The notes under the pieces: generated by a model
Told to the model about the DNA's origin: nothing
What the model saw: only the letters and a program-made list of their open reading frames with translations
The model's database searches: none
Assembly (NCBI GenBank): GCA_030533035.1
Contig: JAUNJW010000014.1
Location: forward strand, 1-15,886
Direction of reading: 5' to 3'
DNA length: 15,886 bases
Source of the DNA: Erysipelotrichaceae bacterium
GTDB taxonomy: Bacteria; Bacillota_I; Bacilli_A; Erysipelotrichales; Erysipelotrichaceae
Shown: positions 1-6,892 of the stretch, one piece after another
Layout of the letters: the number at the start of each line of letters is the position of its first letter
Numbering within the stretch: position 1 is the first letter of the stretch
Translations under genes and position numbers: made by a program

Positions 1-46
1 TTCAGCGCATAAAAGCACATTTTTCGATAAACGGCAGTCAAAACAC

Positions 47-83
47 TTGAAACACCAATTAAATTGTATACAATCAAATTGAC
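47..83 (+). promoter_or_regulatory. Promoter with tandem OhrR-type operator
   Basis: A sigma-A-like promoter is visible: TTGAAA (47-52), 16 bp, TACAAT (69-74). The -10 lies inside two copies of an 11-bp near-palindrome, CAATTAAATTG (56-66) and CAATCAAATTG (71-81), separated by TATA. The junction is a perfect 12-bp palindrome ATTGTATACAAT (63-74). From memory, the Bacillus subtilis ohrA operator has the same arrangement (TACAATT/AATTGTA boxes in tandem), and this site differs at only a few positions. Since the second gene downstream encodes an OhrR-like protein, autorepression is the likely reading. Ribosome site AAAGGAG follows at 85-91. Confidence 0.8.
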
Positions 84-98
84 AAAAGGAGATTTACT

Positions 99-974
99 AT
101 GACACGTTATGACATCGCGATTATCGGAACAGGACCTGCCGGTCTTGAAGCAGCCATTACCGCAAAAGTAAGAAATAAAAACATCATTCTCTTCGGCAAC
201 AAGGATCTCTCCAACAAAATGCAGGTTGTTGACCATCCGATCCTCAACTACCTCGGACTGCCGTCCGTGACAGGAAAGGAAATGGCCGCAGCTTTCACTA
301 AGCAGCTGGAAGATATGGAAATTTCCATCACTGAGCAGAAGGTCACTTCTGTCTATGCGATGGGTGACTTCTTCGCTCTTCAGCTTGGTGACAATACAAT
401 GGCGGAAGCGGATTCTGTCATTCTTGCCAGCGGCGTCGTCGCCGGCAAGCCGTATCCCGGTGAAGAAAAGTTCCTCGGCAGGGGTGTGAGCTACTGCGCC
501 ACCTGCGACGCTCCTCTTTACAGAGGCAAGGTTGTCGCGGTCATCGGCGGCGGCGCTGACGAAGAAGCTGAAGCTGACTTCCTCGGCGAAGTCTGCGAAA
601 AGGTATATTACCTGCCTCTCTATAAAGAAGAGCCTTCCTTCACCCATGACAACATTATCGTCGTCAGGGAAAAACCCGCTGAAATCAAAGGCGCCATGAA
701 AGTCAGCACACTTGTCACAGATCAGAATGAATATGAGGTTGCCTGCGTCTTTATCCTGAGAGCGGCTCAGTTCCCCGGCCAGCTTGTACCGGGTCTGGCA
801 GTGGAAGGAAACGCAGTCAAAGTTGACCTGCAGATGAGAACCAACCTGCCCGGCCTGTTTGCGGCAGGTGACATCGCCGGCCAGCCGTACCAGTACATCA
901 AAGCAGCCGGCCAGGGCAATACCGCTGCCCTTTCCGCTGTGAATTATCTGGCCGAAAAGAACAGGAACAAGTAA
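99..974 (+). CDS. Thioredoxin-reductase-like flavoprotein, possibly ferredoxin-dependent type
   Basis: 291 aa with two-domain thioredoxin reductase architecture. It has an N-terminal FAD-binding GTGPAG at 10-15, a redox-active CATC (Cys133, Cys136) and a C-terminal FAD motif around 250-275 (LFAAGDIAG then AAGQG). It should reduce a disulfide on thioredoxin or a related protein in the cytosol. The oddity is the pyridine-nucleotide domain: the usual GGGxSAxEEA is replaced by GGGADEEAEA (150-159), and the HRRD...R segment that grips the NADPH 2'-phosphate is absent. Clostridial ferredoxin-dependent flavin thioredoxin reductases (FFTR) lack these same motifs, so an FFTR-like electron source is inferred. 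The AAAGGAG ribosome site sits 7 nt before the ATG. It is the first gene of an OhrR-controlled operon. The family call is firm; the electron donor is inference. Confidence 0.85.
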   Translation: MTRYDIAIIGTGPAGLEAAITAKVRNKNIILFGNKDLSNKMQVVDHPILNYLGLPSVTGKEMAAAFTKQLEDMEISITEQKVTSVYAMGDFFALQLGDNTMAEADSVILASGVVAGKPYPGEEKFLGRGVSYCATCDAPLYRGKVVAVIGGGADEEAEADFLGEVCEKVYYLPLYKEEPSFTHDNIIVVREKPAEIKGAMKVSTLVTDQNEYEVACVFILRAAQFPGQLVPGLAVEGNAVKVDLQMRTNLPGLFAAGDIAGQPYQYIKAAGQGNTAALSAVNYLAEKNRNK

Positions 975-975
975 C

Positions 976-1425
976 ATGTCCGAAAAATATGATTGTCTGC
1001 GGCTTGATCATCAGATCTGTTTCCCGCTGTACGCGGCTGCCAGAAAGGTAACTGCCAGATATACCCCGCTCTTCAAGGAGCTGGGAATCACATACACACA
1101 GTATATTGTCTTCATGGCCCTGTGGGAGCAGGACGACCAGACGGTTTCTGAGATCTGTACAAAGCTCTATCTTGATTCCGGAACACTCACCCCGCTTCTG
1201 AAAAAAATGGAAGAAAAGGGCTGGCTGAAAAGAACAAGATCAAAAGAAGATGAACGCATTGTCAGAATCACTCTGACAGAGCAGGGCTGGGCCATGCGTG
1301 AAAAATGTCTGAATATTCCTTCCTCAGTCGGTTCATGTATTCATTTAAATGAAAAAGATGCGGCGGATCTCTACCGCATCCTGCATCTGCTGCTGGAAGG
1401 AGCGATTTATGACAATGAAGAATGA
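976..1425 (+). CDS. ohrR: OhrR-type MarR-family peroxide-sensing repressor
   Basis: 149 aa, normal for a MarR winged-helix dimer. The N-terminus matches OhrR rather than generic MarR: a D-x-Q-I-C-F stretch places the sensing cysteine at Cys15, and Tyr19, Tyr29 and Tyr40 sit at the positions that contact the reactive Cys15 in B. subtilis OhrR. The winged helix covers about 50-100. Two more cysteines, Cys111 and Cys121, lie late in the protein; Cys121 is roughly where two-cysteine OhrR proteins such as that of Xanthomonas carry the resolving cysteine, so disulfide sensing is possible. The start follows the reductase stop by one base, so the genes are likely translationally coupled, and the end overlaps the exporter gene by 17 bp. 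It should repress the operon through the tandem box at 56-81 until oxidised by organic hydroperoxides or hypochlorite. Confidence 0.87.
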   Translation: MSEKYDCLRLDHQICFPLYAAARKVTARYTPLFKELGITYTQYIVFMALWEQDDQTVSEICTKLYLDSGTLTPLLKKMEEKGWLKRTRSKEDERIVRITLTEQGWAMREKCLNIPSSVGSCIHLNEKDAADLYRILHLLLEGAIYDNEE

Positions 1426-2536
1426 AGAAATGTCCCGTGAGGGAATCATCGTCAGAACAAGCATTATCGGAATCGCGGCCAACCTTTTCCTGGCTGCGTT
1501 CAAAGCAGCTGTCGGCATACTTGCCGGATCGATCGCCGTTGTGCTCGACGCCGTCAACAACCTTTCCGACGCCCTGTCTTCCCTGATCACGATCATCGGC
1601 ACAAAGCTGGCTTCAAAAAAGCCGGATTCAAAACATCCGTACGGCTATGGCCGGATTGAATATCTCAGTGCCACAATCATTTCCGTGATTGTCCTCTATG
1701 CCGGCGTCACCTCACTGGTGGAATCTGTCAAAAAGATCATCACGCCGGAAACACCGGATTATTCTGTTGTATCGCTGATCATTATCGCGGCTGGCGTCGC
1801 TGTCAAAATCCTGCTTGGCAGATATGTCAAAGGCGTCGGTGAGAAAGTGGATTCCGATTCCCTGGTCAACAGCGGAGAAGACGCGACAAATGACGCGGTG
1901 ATCTCCTCGGCGACACTGGTGGCGGCTGTCCTCTTCATGATGACAGGCCTCTCACTGGAAGCGTATCTGGCAGCTGTGATTTCAGTTGTGATTATCAAAA
2001 GCGGCATCGAAATGCTCAGTGACATGATCAGCAGAATGCTGGGGGAACGGGTTGATTCGGAGCTCTCCAAGGAAATCAAGGCAACTGTCGCTTCAGTCGA
2101 AGGGGCAAGAGGCGCCTATGACCTCTTCCTGCATGATTACGGCCCTGACAGAATGATGGGCTCCGTTCATGTCGAGGTTCCCGACACCATGACAGCAGAT
2201 CAGCTCGATGTGATGACCAGAACCATTGAAAAGCGTGTGTTCGCAAAACACCATGTCGCTCTGACCGCTGTGGGATTCTACTCACACAACACAAAGAATG
2301 ATGAGTCTGCGAAGATATATGAAAACATCCGCAGAATTGTCAGTGAAATTGACCATGTTCTTCAGATTCACGGCTTCTACTGCGATCTGAAAGAAAAGAC
2401 AATCCGCTTTGACGCGGTTGTCGACTTCAAGGCACCGGACAGAAATGCCGTCTGGCAGCAGGTATGTGCCGCTGTTCTGGAGGCATATCCGGATTATAAA
2501 CTTACCGTAGCGCTTGACGCGGATACGGCCGACTGA
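1409..2536 (+). CDS. CDF-family cation exporter, probably manganese (MntE-like)
   Basis: 375 aa membrane protein of the cation diffusion facilitator family, with about six helices in the first 220 residues and a cytoplasmic C-terminal domain. The conserved KHPYGYGRIEYLS segment lies at 75-87. The metal site reads Asn50-x3-Asp54 in TM2 (NNLSD) and Asp158-x3-Asp162 in TM5 (DATND). This N-D-D-D set is that of manganese CDF exporters such as pneumococcal MntE, not the H-D-H-D set of zinc exporters. The C-terminus runs longer than the minimal CDF domain and may contain a second small alpha/beta unit. I chose the ATG at 1409 because GGAAGGAG lies 6 nt upstream (1395-1402); an upstream in-frame ATG at 1349 has no such site and sits deep in ohrR. 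Metal specificity is inferred from the motif. Confidence 0.85.
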   Translation: MTMKNEEMSREGIIVRTSIIGIAANLFLAAFKAAVGILAGSIAVVLDAVNNLSDALSSLITIIGTKLASKKPDSKHPYGYGRIEYLSATIISVIVLYAGVTSLVESVKKIITPETPDYSVVSLIIIAAGVAVKILLGRYVKGVGEKVDSDSLVNSGEDATNDAVISSATLVAAVLFMMTGLSLEAYLAAVISVVIIKSGIEMLSDMISRMLGERVDSELSKEIKATVASVEGARGAYDLFLHDYGPDRMMGSVHVEVPDTMTADQLDVMTRTIEKRVFAKHHVALTAVGFYSHNTKNDESAKIYENIRRIVSEIDHVLQIHGFYCDLKEKTIRFDAVVDFKAPDRNAVWQQVCAAVLEAYPDYKLTVALDADTAD

Positions 2537-2541
2537 CTTTT

Positions 2542-2564
2542 ACCGCCTTTACGGCGGTTTTTTT
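2542..2564 (+). terminator. Intrinsic terminator of the redox operon
   Basis: ACCGCC (2542-2547), a five-base loop and GGCGGT (2553-2558) form a GC-rich stem followed by seven T (2558-2564). It starts six bases after the exporter stop codon. Confidence 0.88.
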
Positions 2565-2634
2565 GTATACACCGCAATGTATATGTCATCTTAGAAAATA
2601 CAGTATGATTAAAACAGAAGAGGAGGAGCATCGT

Positions 2635-4269
2635 ATGAACGGCAGTTGGAAGTATCTGTTCAGACCGGTCATTCTTGAACGCGGTGAGGACGTTTACTAT
2701 AGTGACGGGATCAGTCATATTCAAAAAACAAAGGATGGCTGGAAAGCAGTCGCACACGGTACATATGATTATGATGTCTCAGTCATAATGGATGGCGATA
2801 CCGTAGAAGATATGGAATGCACCTGTCCCTATGCGGAAGGCGGCAATTACTGCAAGCATATGGCAGCACTTCTTTTTGCGCTTGAAAATGATGATTTCAC
2901 GGAGAATCCGGCAGAAGAGAACGGCGAAAGCATTGAAGATATACTCAATTCAATGAATGAGGAACAGCTCCGTTCTGAACTTGCCGATATTACGAAAGAA
3001 AACAGAGCATACCGCGACAGAATCTCGGCCCGCTACCGGAAAACACCGGCGGGACTGGATGATGTCAGACGGATTGGCATGATTCTTGACAGCCTGGCAT
3101 ACGATATCGGAGACAGAGACGGCTGCATTGACTGGCGGAGTGGTTTTGATTATGTCGAAGCCTTTACAGAATGTCTGACTGATAATCTTGAGCCAATGCT
3201 TGACCGCGGTGAATATATGACCGCATTTGAAGTTACGAAAAAAGCTTTTGCAGTTCTGAATCATGTTGAGATGGATGGATCTTCCGGGGAACATGGAATG
3301 ATCGCATCAGAAATTGAAGGATACTGGGACCGGATTGTCCATATGGCTTCAGAAGAAGAACGGGATAAAATACATGAATGGTTCACTGGCATGCAGCGCA
3401 TTTCAGACACGCTGATCTGCTCTGACAGCATCGACACAATTCTTGAGCATTCTTTCGATGACCTAAAATATCTGCAGTCCATGCTGGAAAAGGTAAAGTC
3501 TGAATTAAGCAATCCGGAAATGAACGAGTGGACTCTCAGGAGACTTCTGGATAAGTACACAGATCTTCTGGTGCGTATGGGCCGCGGCACCCGGGAATAT
3601 GAAACATGGCTGAATGAACATGAAGACATTTTGCCGGTAAAGAAAATCAGGCTGGATGAAGCCCGCCGCAGAGGAGATACCGATGCTGAAATCACCATTC
3701 TTGAAGACCTGTACAGTAAAATATCAGAAAACCGGGAAAGATATAATCTGCTGACAGATCTTCTGAAGGCGTATGAAAAGAAAAAGGATACAGAACATGT
3801 CAAAGCAGCACTTACGCTTCTGGCGACCGGAGGCAGAGGCAATACGAAGGAATATGTTCAAAGATTGCGCCCTATGTGTACTCCTGAGGAATGGATCCCA
3901 ATCCGTGAGCGGATCATTGAAAACAATCCCGGAATACAGATCGAAATATTCCATGATGAAAAATTGTATGACAGGCTTCTGAAAGCACTTGCCGGCTGTC
4001 CGGTGCAGACAGTTGAGATATACCGTAAGGAACTTCAGGACCTTTACCCGCAGGAACTTCTGGAAATGTATCTTCTGCATCTGAGAAGACTGAGCGAACA
4101 GCATGCCAGCCGCCCGCTTTACGAAGAAATGCAGAAATACATGTATGCCGCCGCAGAAATCCCGGGCGGACGGGAGCCGATAAAAGATCTGATCTGTGAG
4201 TGGCTCGACAGATTTGCCACCCGCAGGGTTATGCTGGAAATCATGCGGAAAGTACTGTATGAAATCTGA
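2635..4269 (+). CDS. SWIM zinc-finger protein with long helical C-terminal region
   Basis: 544 aa. The N-terminus has the usual lead-in of SWIM proteins (RGEDVYYSDG, about 16-25) and then the zinc motif C-x-C-x8-C-x-H as Cys62, Cys64, Cys73 and His75. SWIM domains bind DNA or protein partners; many bacterial ones sit next to SNF2 helicases, but none is present here. The remaining roughly 450 residues are charged and mostly alpha-helical, resembling tandem helical repeats, with no catalytic motif I recognise. The start at 2635 is set by AGGAGGAG (2621-2628), 6 nt upstream; longer in-frame starts at 2605 or 2563 would run over this site or into the preceding terminator. A TATGAT (2604-2609) could be the -10, but no good -35 is seen. 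The gene looks more AT-rich than its neighbours. Role unknown. Confidence 0.8.
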   Translation: MNGSWKYLFRPVILERGEDVYYSDGISHIQKTKDGWKAVAHGTYDYDVSVIMDGDTVEDMECTCPYAEGGNYCKHMAALLFALENDDFTENPAEENGESIEDILNSMNEEQLRSELADITKENRAYRDRISARYRKTPAGLDDVRRIGMILDSLAYDIGDRDGCIDWRSGFDYVEAFTECLTDNLEPMLDRGEYMTAFEVTKKAFAVLNHVEMDGSSGEHGMIASEIEGYWDRIVHMASEEERDKIHEWFTGMQRISDTLICSDSIDTILEHSFDDLKYLQSMLEKVKSELSNPEMNEWTLRRLLDKYTDLLVRMGRGTREYETWLNEHEDILPVKKIRLDEARRRGDTDAEITILEDLYSKISENRERYNLLTDLLKAYEKKKDTEHVKAALTLLATGGRGNTKEYVQRLRPMCTPEEWIPIRERIIENNPGIQIEIFHDEKLYDRLLKALAGCPVQTVEIYRKELQDLYPQELLEMYLLHLRRLSEQHASRPLYEEMQKYMYAAAEIPGGREPIKDLICEWLDRFATRRVMLEIMRKVLYEI

Positions 4270-4293
4270 ACGATCAGAACACATCTCATAGTA

Positions 4294-4317
4294 AAAAAGC
4301 TGCAGCCGCAGCTTTTT
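4294..4317. terminator. Bidirectional intrinsic terminator between convergent genes
   Basis: A perfect 10-bp inverted repeat, AAAAAGCTGC (4294-4303) and GCAGCTTTTT (4308-4317), with loop AGCC. The A/T flanks give a U-tract on either strand, so it can end both the SWIM gene (stop at 4269) and the convergent minus-strand gene (stop at 4363). Confidence 0.88.
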
Positions 4318-4362
4318 AAGATTGACTGTCCTGCATCCGTGATCGGGCAATACAGGTTTTTT

Positions 4363-5466
4363 TTAATCGGAAATCAATGCGGCTTCCAGGTGGCTGTCCG
4401 GCGCAAGCATGACATCCCAGGCAAGCACCGCCCCGTCCATGCCGCATTCACGCAGCGTCTGCATGGAGTCCCGGATATATTCCGGATCTGTGCGGGCAAT
4501 GTCTTTGCGGTAATTGATTTCAATTCCCGGATATTTCTTTATGGGAAGATTCCGGAATGTGTTCAGCTGATCTGTGAGGAATTTCCTGTCCATTTCAGGC
4601 AGTTCATATCCTTCTGCCTCAGGCAGTGCGTTTTTCAGCACATTATATTCATAGCCGATCCCGGCCGGCGCATCTGTTTTGCGGTACATCATCGGTTTGA
4701 TGAAATCCGCTTCACAGGCCAGCAGCTCATAATCCTGGCCGACAAACGGACTGAACAGGGGAGCGTAGAGATCCAGGCCGACAATCAGTCCTTTTTGCCT
4801 GAAATATCTGCACAGGCCGTTGACCGCGTCTGCGACTATTCTGGATTTTGTCTGCAGGAAAGCTGACATCATGGGATTGGCAAATACATATCCTTTTTCC
4901 GGGTCATAGCCGTGAACATCAAACAGACGGTCTTTTTTCTTTTCATAAGCCAGTCTGAATCTTTCAAGCGAGAATCCTCTTTTCATTGCCTCAATCTGAC
5001 AGAGTTCACAGCCGCAGCTCAGTACCCCGCTGACGCCGCCGGCAAATGACTGGGTGCGGATCTTGTCGAGAAAGACGCCGTCAAACCCGCAGCCGGAGAA
5101 ATACTCCTCATAGATGTCGATTGTGTTCTGAATGTTTCTTCCGGAAGACGGACAGCAGAACGAGAAGTTTTCACCTTCTGAAAGTTCGACCCTTCCGGAA
5201 GACTGATTCCAGAGATCCACCGCTTCATCCGCTTCCTTCAGATCGGCGGTTTCTGAAAAGACAGGCAGCCACAGCAGCATATCCACTCCATGTTCATGAA
5301 GCCACTTTCCTGTTTTTTCATAAAGACTGCGGTCTGTATTCCAGCCGATGATGACACTCTTCAGCGGGATCATTTCTGTGATTTTTTCCAGGCGCGCAAT
5401 GATCTCTTCAGCAGTATAGTTCTGCTGAGTCCAGCCGCCTGTGCATATCTGGGCAATATACTCCAT
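4363..5466 (-). CDS. Putative TIM-barrel glycoside-hydrolase-like protein
   Basis: 367 aa, no signal peptide or membrane segment, so probably cytosolic. The alternating strand/helix pattern and barrel-end motifs suggest a TIM barrel of the glycoside hydrolase type: VIIGWNTD near 38-45, LLWLPVF near 64-70, FDGVFLDKIR at 128-137 (Asp134 a candidate active-site acid), VGLDLYAPLFSP at 229-240 and DFIKPMMYR at 254-262. A compact CGCELC (151-156) just after the fourth strand could bind a metal or form a disulfide. Substrate and activity cannot be read from the sequence. The ATG has an excellent site, AAGGAGGT, on the minus strand (5473-5480), 6 nt away. The gene stands alone, with a terminator on each side. 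I recognise the fold class but not a named family. Confidence 0.55.
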   Translation of the reverse strand: MEYIAQICTGGWTQQNYTAEEIIARLEKITEMIPLKSVIIGWNTDRSLYEKTGKWLHEHGVDMLLWLPVFSETADLKEADEAVDLWNQSSGRVELSEGENFSFCCPSSGRNIQNTIDIYEEYFSGCGFDGVFLDKIRTQSFAGGVSGVLSCGCELCQIEAMKRGFSLERFRLAYEKKKDRLFDVHGYDPEKGYVFANPMMSAFLQTKSRIVADAVNGLCRYFRQKGLIVGLDLYAPLFSPFVGQDYELLACEADFIKPMMYRKTDAPAGIGYEYNVLKNALPEAEGYELPEMDRKFLTDQLNTFRNLPIKKYPGIEINYRKDIARTDPEYIRDSMQTLRECGMDGAVLAWDVMLAPDSHLEAALISD

Positions 5467-5555
5467 CCGTATACCTCCTTTTCTTCATCATATCGGAAAC
5501 ATGCAGGATCCGTATATCCTCTGATCTTTAAGGATGTGCCACAGCAGTGAAAAAT

Positions 5556-5588
5556 ATAAAAAAAGGTTTCCCGCAAAAACGGAAAACC
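5556..5588 (-). terminator. Intrinsic terminator after the capA-like gene
   Basis: Read on the minus strand, GGTTTTCCG, loop TTTTTG, then CGGGAAACC (a nine-position stem with one mismatch; plus-strand arms 5580-5588 and 5565-5573) is followed by a run of U from the A-tract at 5558-5564. It lies about 20 bp beyond the CapA-like stop codon. Confidence 0.8.
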
Positions 5589-5606
5589 CCGTATTTTTCA
5601 AATGAT

Positions 5607-6851
5607 TCAGTTGAACCCGATCGTGAATGAGTCATCGTAGGCGTGGACCACATTGTCGATCAGCGACTGGTAGAAGCCCTGATATCCCGGGAAGATGGAA
5701 TCATTGAGATCGCTGTACCAGACACTGCCGAAGGTTTCATAGTTGTTTGTCCAGGTGTACAGCAGATCAATCCTGACGTCCGAGATGGATGTTGTCACTG
5801 TGCCGTCCGGCATGACGGTTTTATTCAGGACAAGGGAAGCGCCCATGCCTGTATTGACGTCGTCGTAAGTTGTATAATCCGGGAAATCCTGGCCGTTGAT
5901 CAGGTTGCCCAGGGCATAGAAACAGAGAGTTTTACCGTCATTCAGCCATTCCACCGGCTGGATGTTATGGGCGTGGTTGCCGATGATCAGGTCAGCGCCG
6001 GCATCGGCCAGCTGCTGTGCCAGCCGCAGCTGTTCCTCATCGGGATTGTGGGTATATTCAGTTCCCCAGTGCATGGAGACAATCACAAAATCAGCTTCCT
6101 GATCCGCTCTGCGCACAGTGTCGAGCAGTTCATTTTCATAGCCGCGGTACTGGTTGACCATGTATCCTCTTCCTTCCGGACAGAGATTGCCGTTCATGTC
6201 ATATGTCCATGCGGTGAAGGCATATCTGATCCCGTTGATCTCATGGATGATGGAAGCGTCGTGGTCTTCCTGGGAGGTGAAAATCCCGTTGGTCACAATT
6301 TCAGGATGTGCTTTCCAGTAGGCGTCAGAGCCCTCCACGCCAGCCGCTCCCTTATCAAGGGAATGATTGTTGGCGGTGGAGACCAGATTGAAACCTTTGG
6401 AAATCATATAGTCGCCGAATGACTGCGGGCAGTTGAAGTGGGGGAAGGGAGTGATTCCCAGTTCATCGCCGCCGAGAATACATTCCTGGTTATAGAAGGA
6501 CAGGTCATAATCCGCGGCCAGGCCGGTGATGCCGTCCATCATCGGATGCCAGTCATAGGAGCCGTCTGCCTGCCTTGCATACTCAGAGTTGTTGATCTGC
6601 ACCAGGGCGTCTCCCAGCATGAACAGGGAAGCGGAGTATTCTTCCGGCTCAGGTTCCGGTGTCTTCAGCGGCAGGGATTCCTGCTTTTTTGTGTCAGCAG
6701 CTGTTTCTTTCTGCACGTCTGCCTGCTGTTCCGGCTGTTTCTTCCGGAAGATCATCAGACCGGCAGCCACCAGAATCAGGGCTGCCAGGACTTCCAGGCT
6801 GATCAGGATTGAAGGCCTGATTTTTCTGCGTTTTCTTTTCTTTGCGCTCAT
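5607..6851 (-). CDS. CapA/PgsA-family membrane-anchored protein (metallophosphatase-like fold)
   Basis: 414 aa from the chosen start. A basic N-terminus (KKRKRRK) and one hydrophobic helix (about 13-35) make a signal anchor; a Lys/Glu/Pro-rich linker (36-72) leads to an extracellular CapA domain. Family motifs are in order: GD (80-81), NQE (121-123), NNH (161-163), HWGTEY (261-266), GNHAH (291-295) and ALGN (313-316), the metal-binding pattern of the calcineurin-like CapA/PgsA group linked to poly-glutamate or capsule synthesis. No capB/capC partners are present, so a poly-glutamate role is not supported by context. An in-frame ATG at 6896 overlaps the ABC stop codon, but that start would translate a terminator hairpin and has no ribosome site, so 6851 is preferred. 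Here too a Shine-Dalgarno site is weak; a TATAAT six bases upstream suggests leaderless mRNA. Confidence 0.8.
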   Translation of the reverse strand: MSAKKRKRRKIRPSILISLEVLAALILVAAGLMIFRKKQPEQQADVQKETAADTKKQESLPLKTPEPEPEEYSASLFMLGDALVQINNSEYARQADGSYDWHPMMDGITGLAADYDLSFYNQECILGGDELGITPFPHFNCPQSFGDYMISKGFNLVSTANNHSLDKGAAGVEGSDAYWKAHPEIVTNGIFTSQEDHDASIIHEINGIRYAFTAWTYDMNGNLCPEGRGYMVNQYRGYENELLDTVRRADQEADFVIVSMHWGTEYTHNPDEEQLRLAQQLADAGADLIIGNHAHNIQPVEWLNDGKTLCFYALGNLINGQDFPDYTTYDDVNTGMGASLVLNKTVMPDGTVTTSISDVRIDLLYTWTNNYETFGSVWYSDLNDSIFPGYQGFYQSLIDNVVHAYDDSFTIGFN

Positions 6852-6857
6852 GAGGGC

Positions 6858-6863
6858 ATTATA
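6858..6863 (-). promoter_or_regulatory. Possible -10 element for a leaderless capA-like transcript
   Basis: Perfect TATAAT on the minus strand, six bases before the ATG at 6851 and just downstream of the preceding terminator's U-tract. A start at the usual distance would fall on or beside the A of the ATG. No clear -35 is visible, since the terminator hairpin occupies that place. Confidence 0.45.
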
Positions 6864-6868
6864 CCACC

Positions 6869-6891
6869 AAAAAAGCTTCCCGAAGGAAGCT
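6869..6891 (-). terminator. UUCG-tetraloop intrinsic terminator of the ABC exporter operon
   Basis: On the minus strand AGCTTCC, loop TTCG, GGAAGCT then six T. The C(UUCG)G tetraloop is exceptionally stable. The hairpin starts one base after the TGA of the second ABC gene (6893-6895) and lies within the upstream in-frame extension of the CapA ORF. Confidence 0.9.
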
Positions 6892-6892
6892 C

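Noticed and set aside
1..46. Upstream edge of the window
   Set aside because: AT-rich, no gene or hairpin that I can support.
79..84. TTGACA as a -35 element
   Set aside because: It is 15 bases before the reductase start and overlaps the operator's right half; no -10 could fit before the ribosome site.
1349..1408. Upstream start for the CDF exporter
   Set aside because: It would add 20 residues unlike the family N-terminus and lacks a ribosome site, whereas 1409 has GGAAGGAG at ideal spacing.
4330..4364. Second terminator: CCTG...CAGG stem with T8
   Set aside because: The stem is short and interrupted, and the T-run overlaps the stop of the convergent gene. The perfect hairpin at 4294-4317 already explains termination, though this may act as backup.
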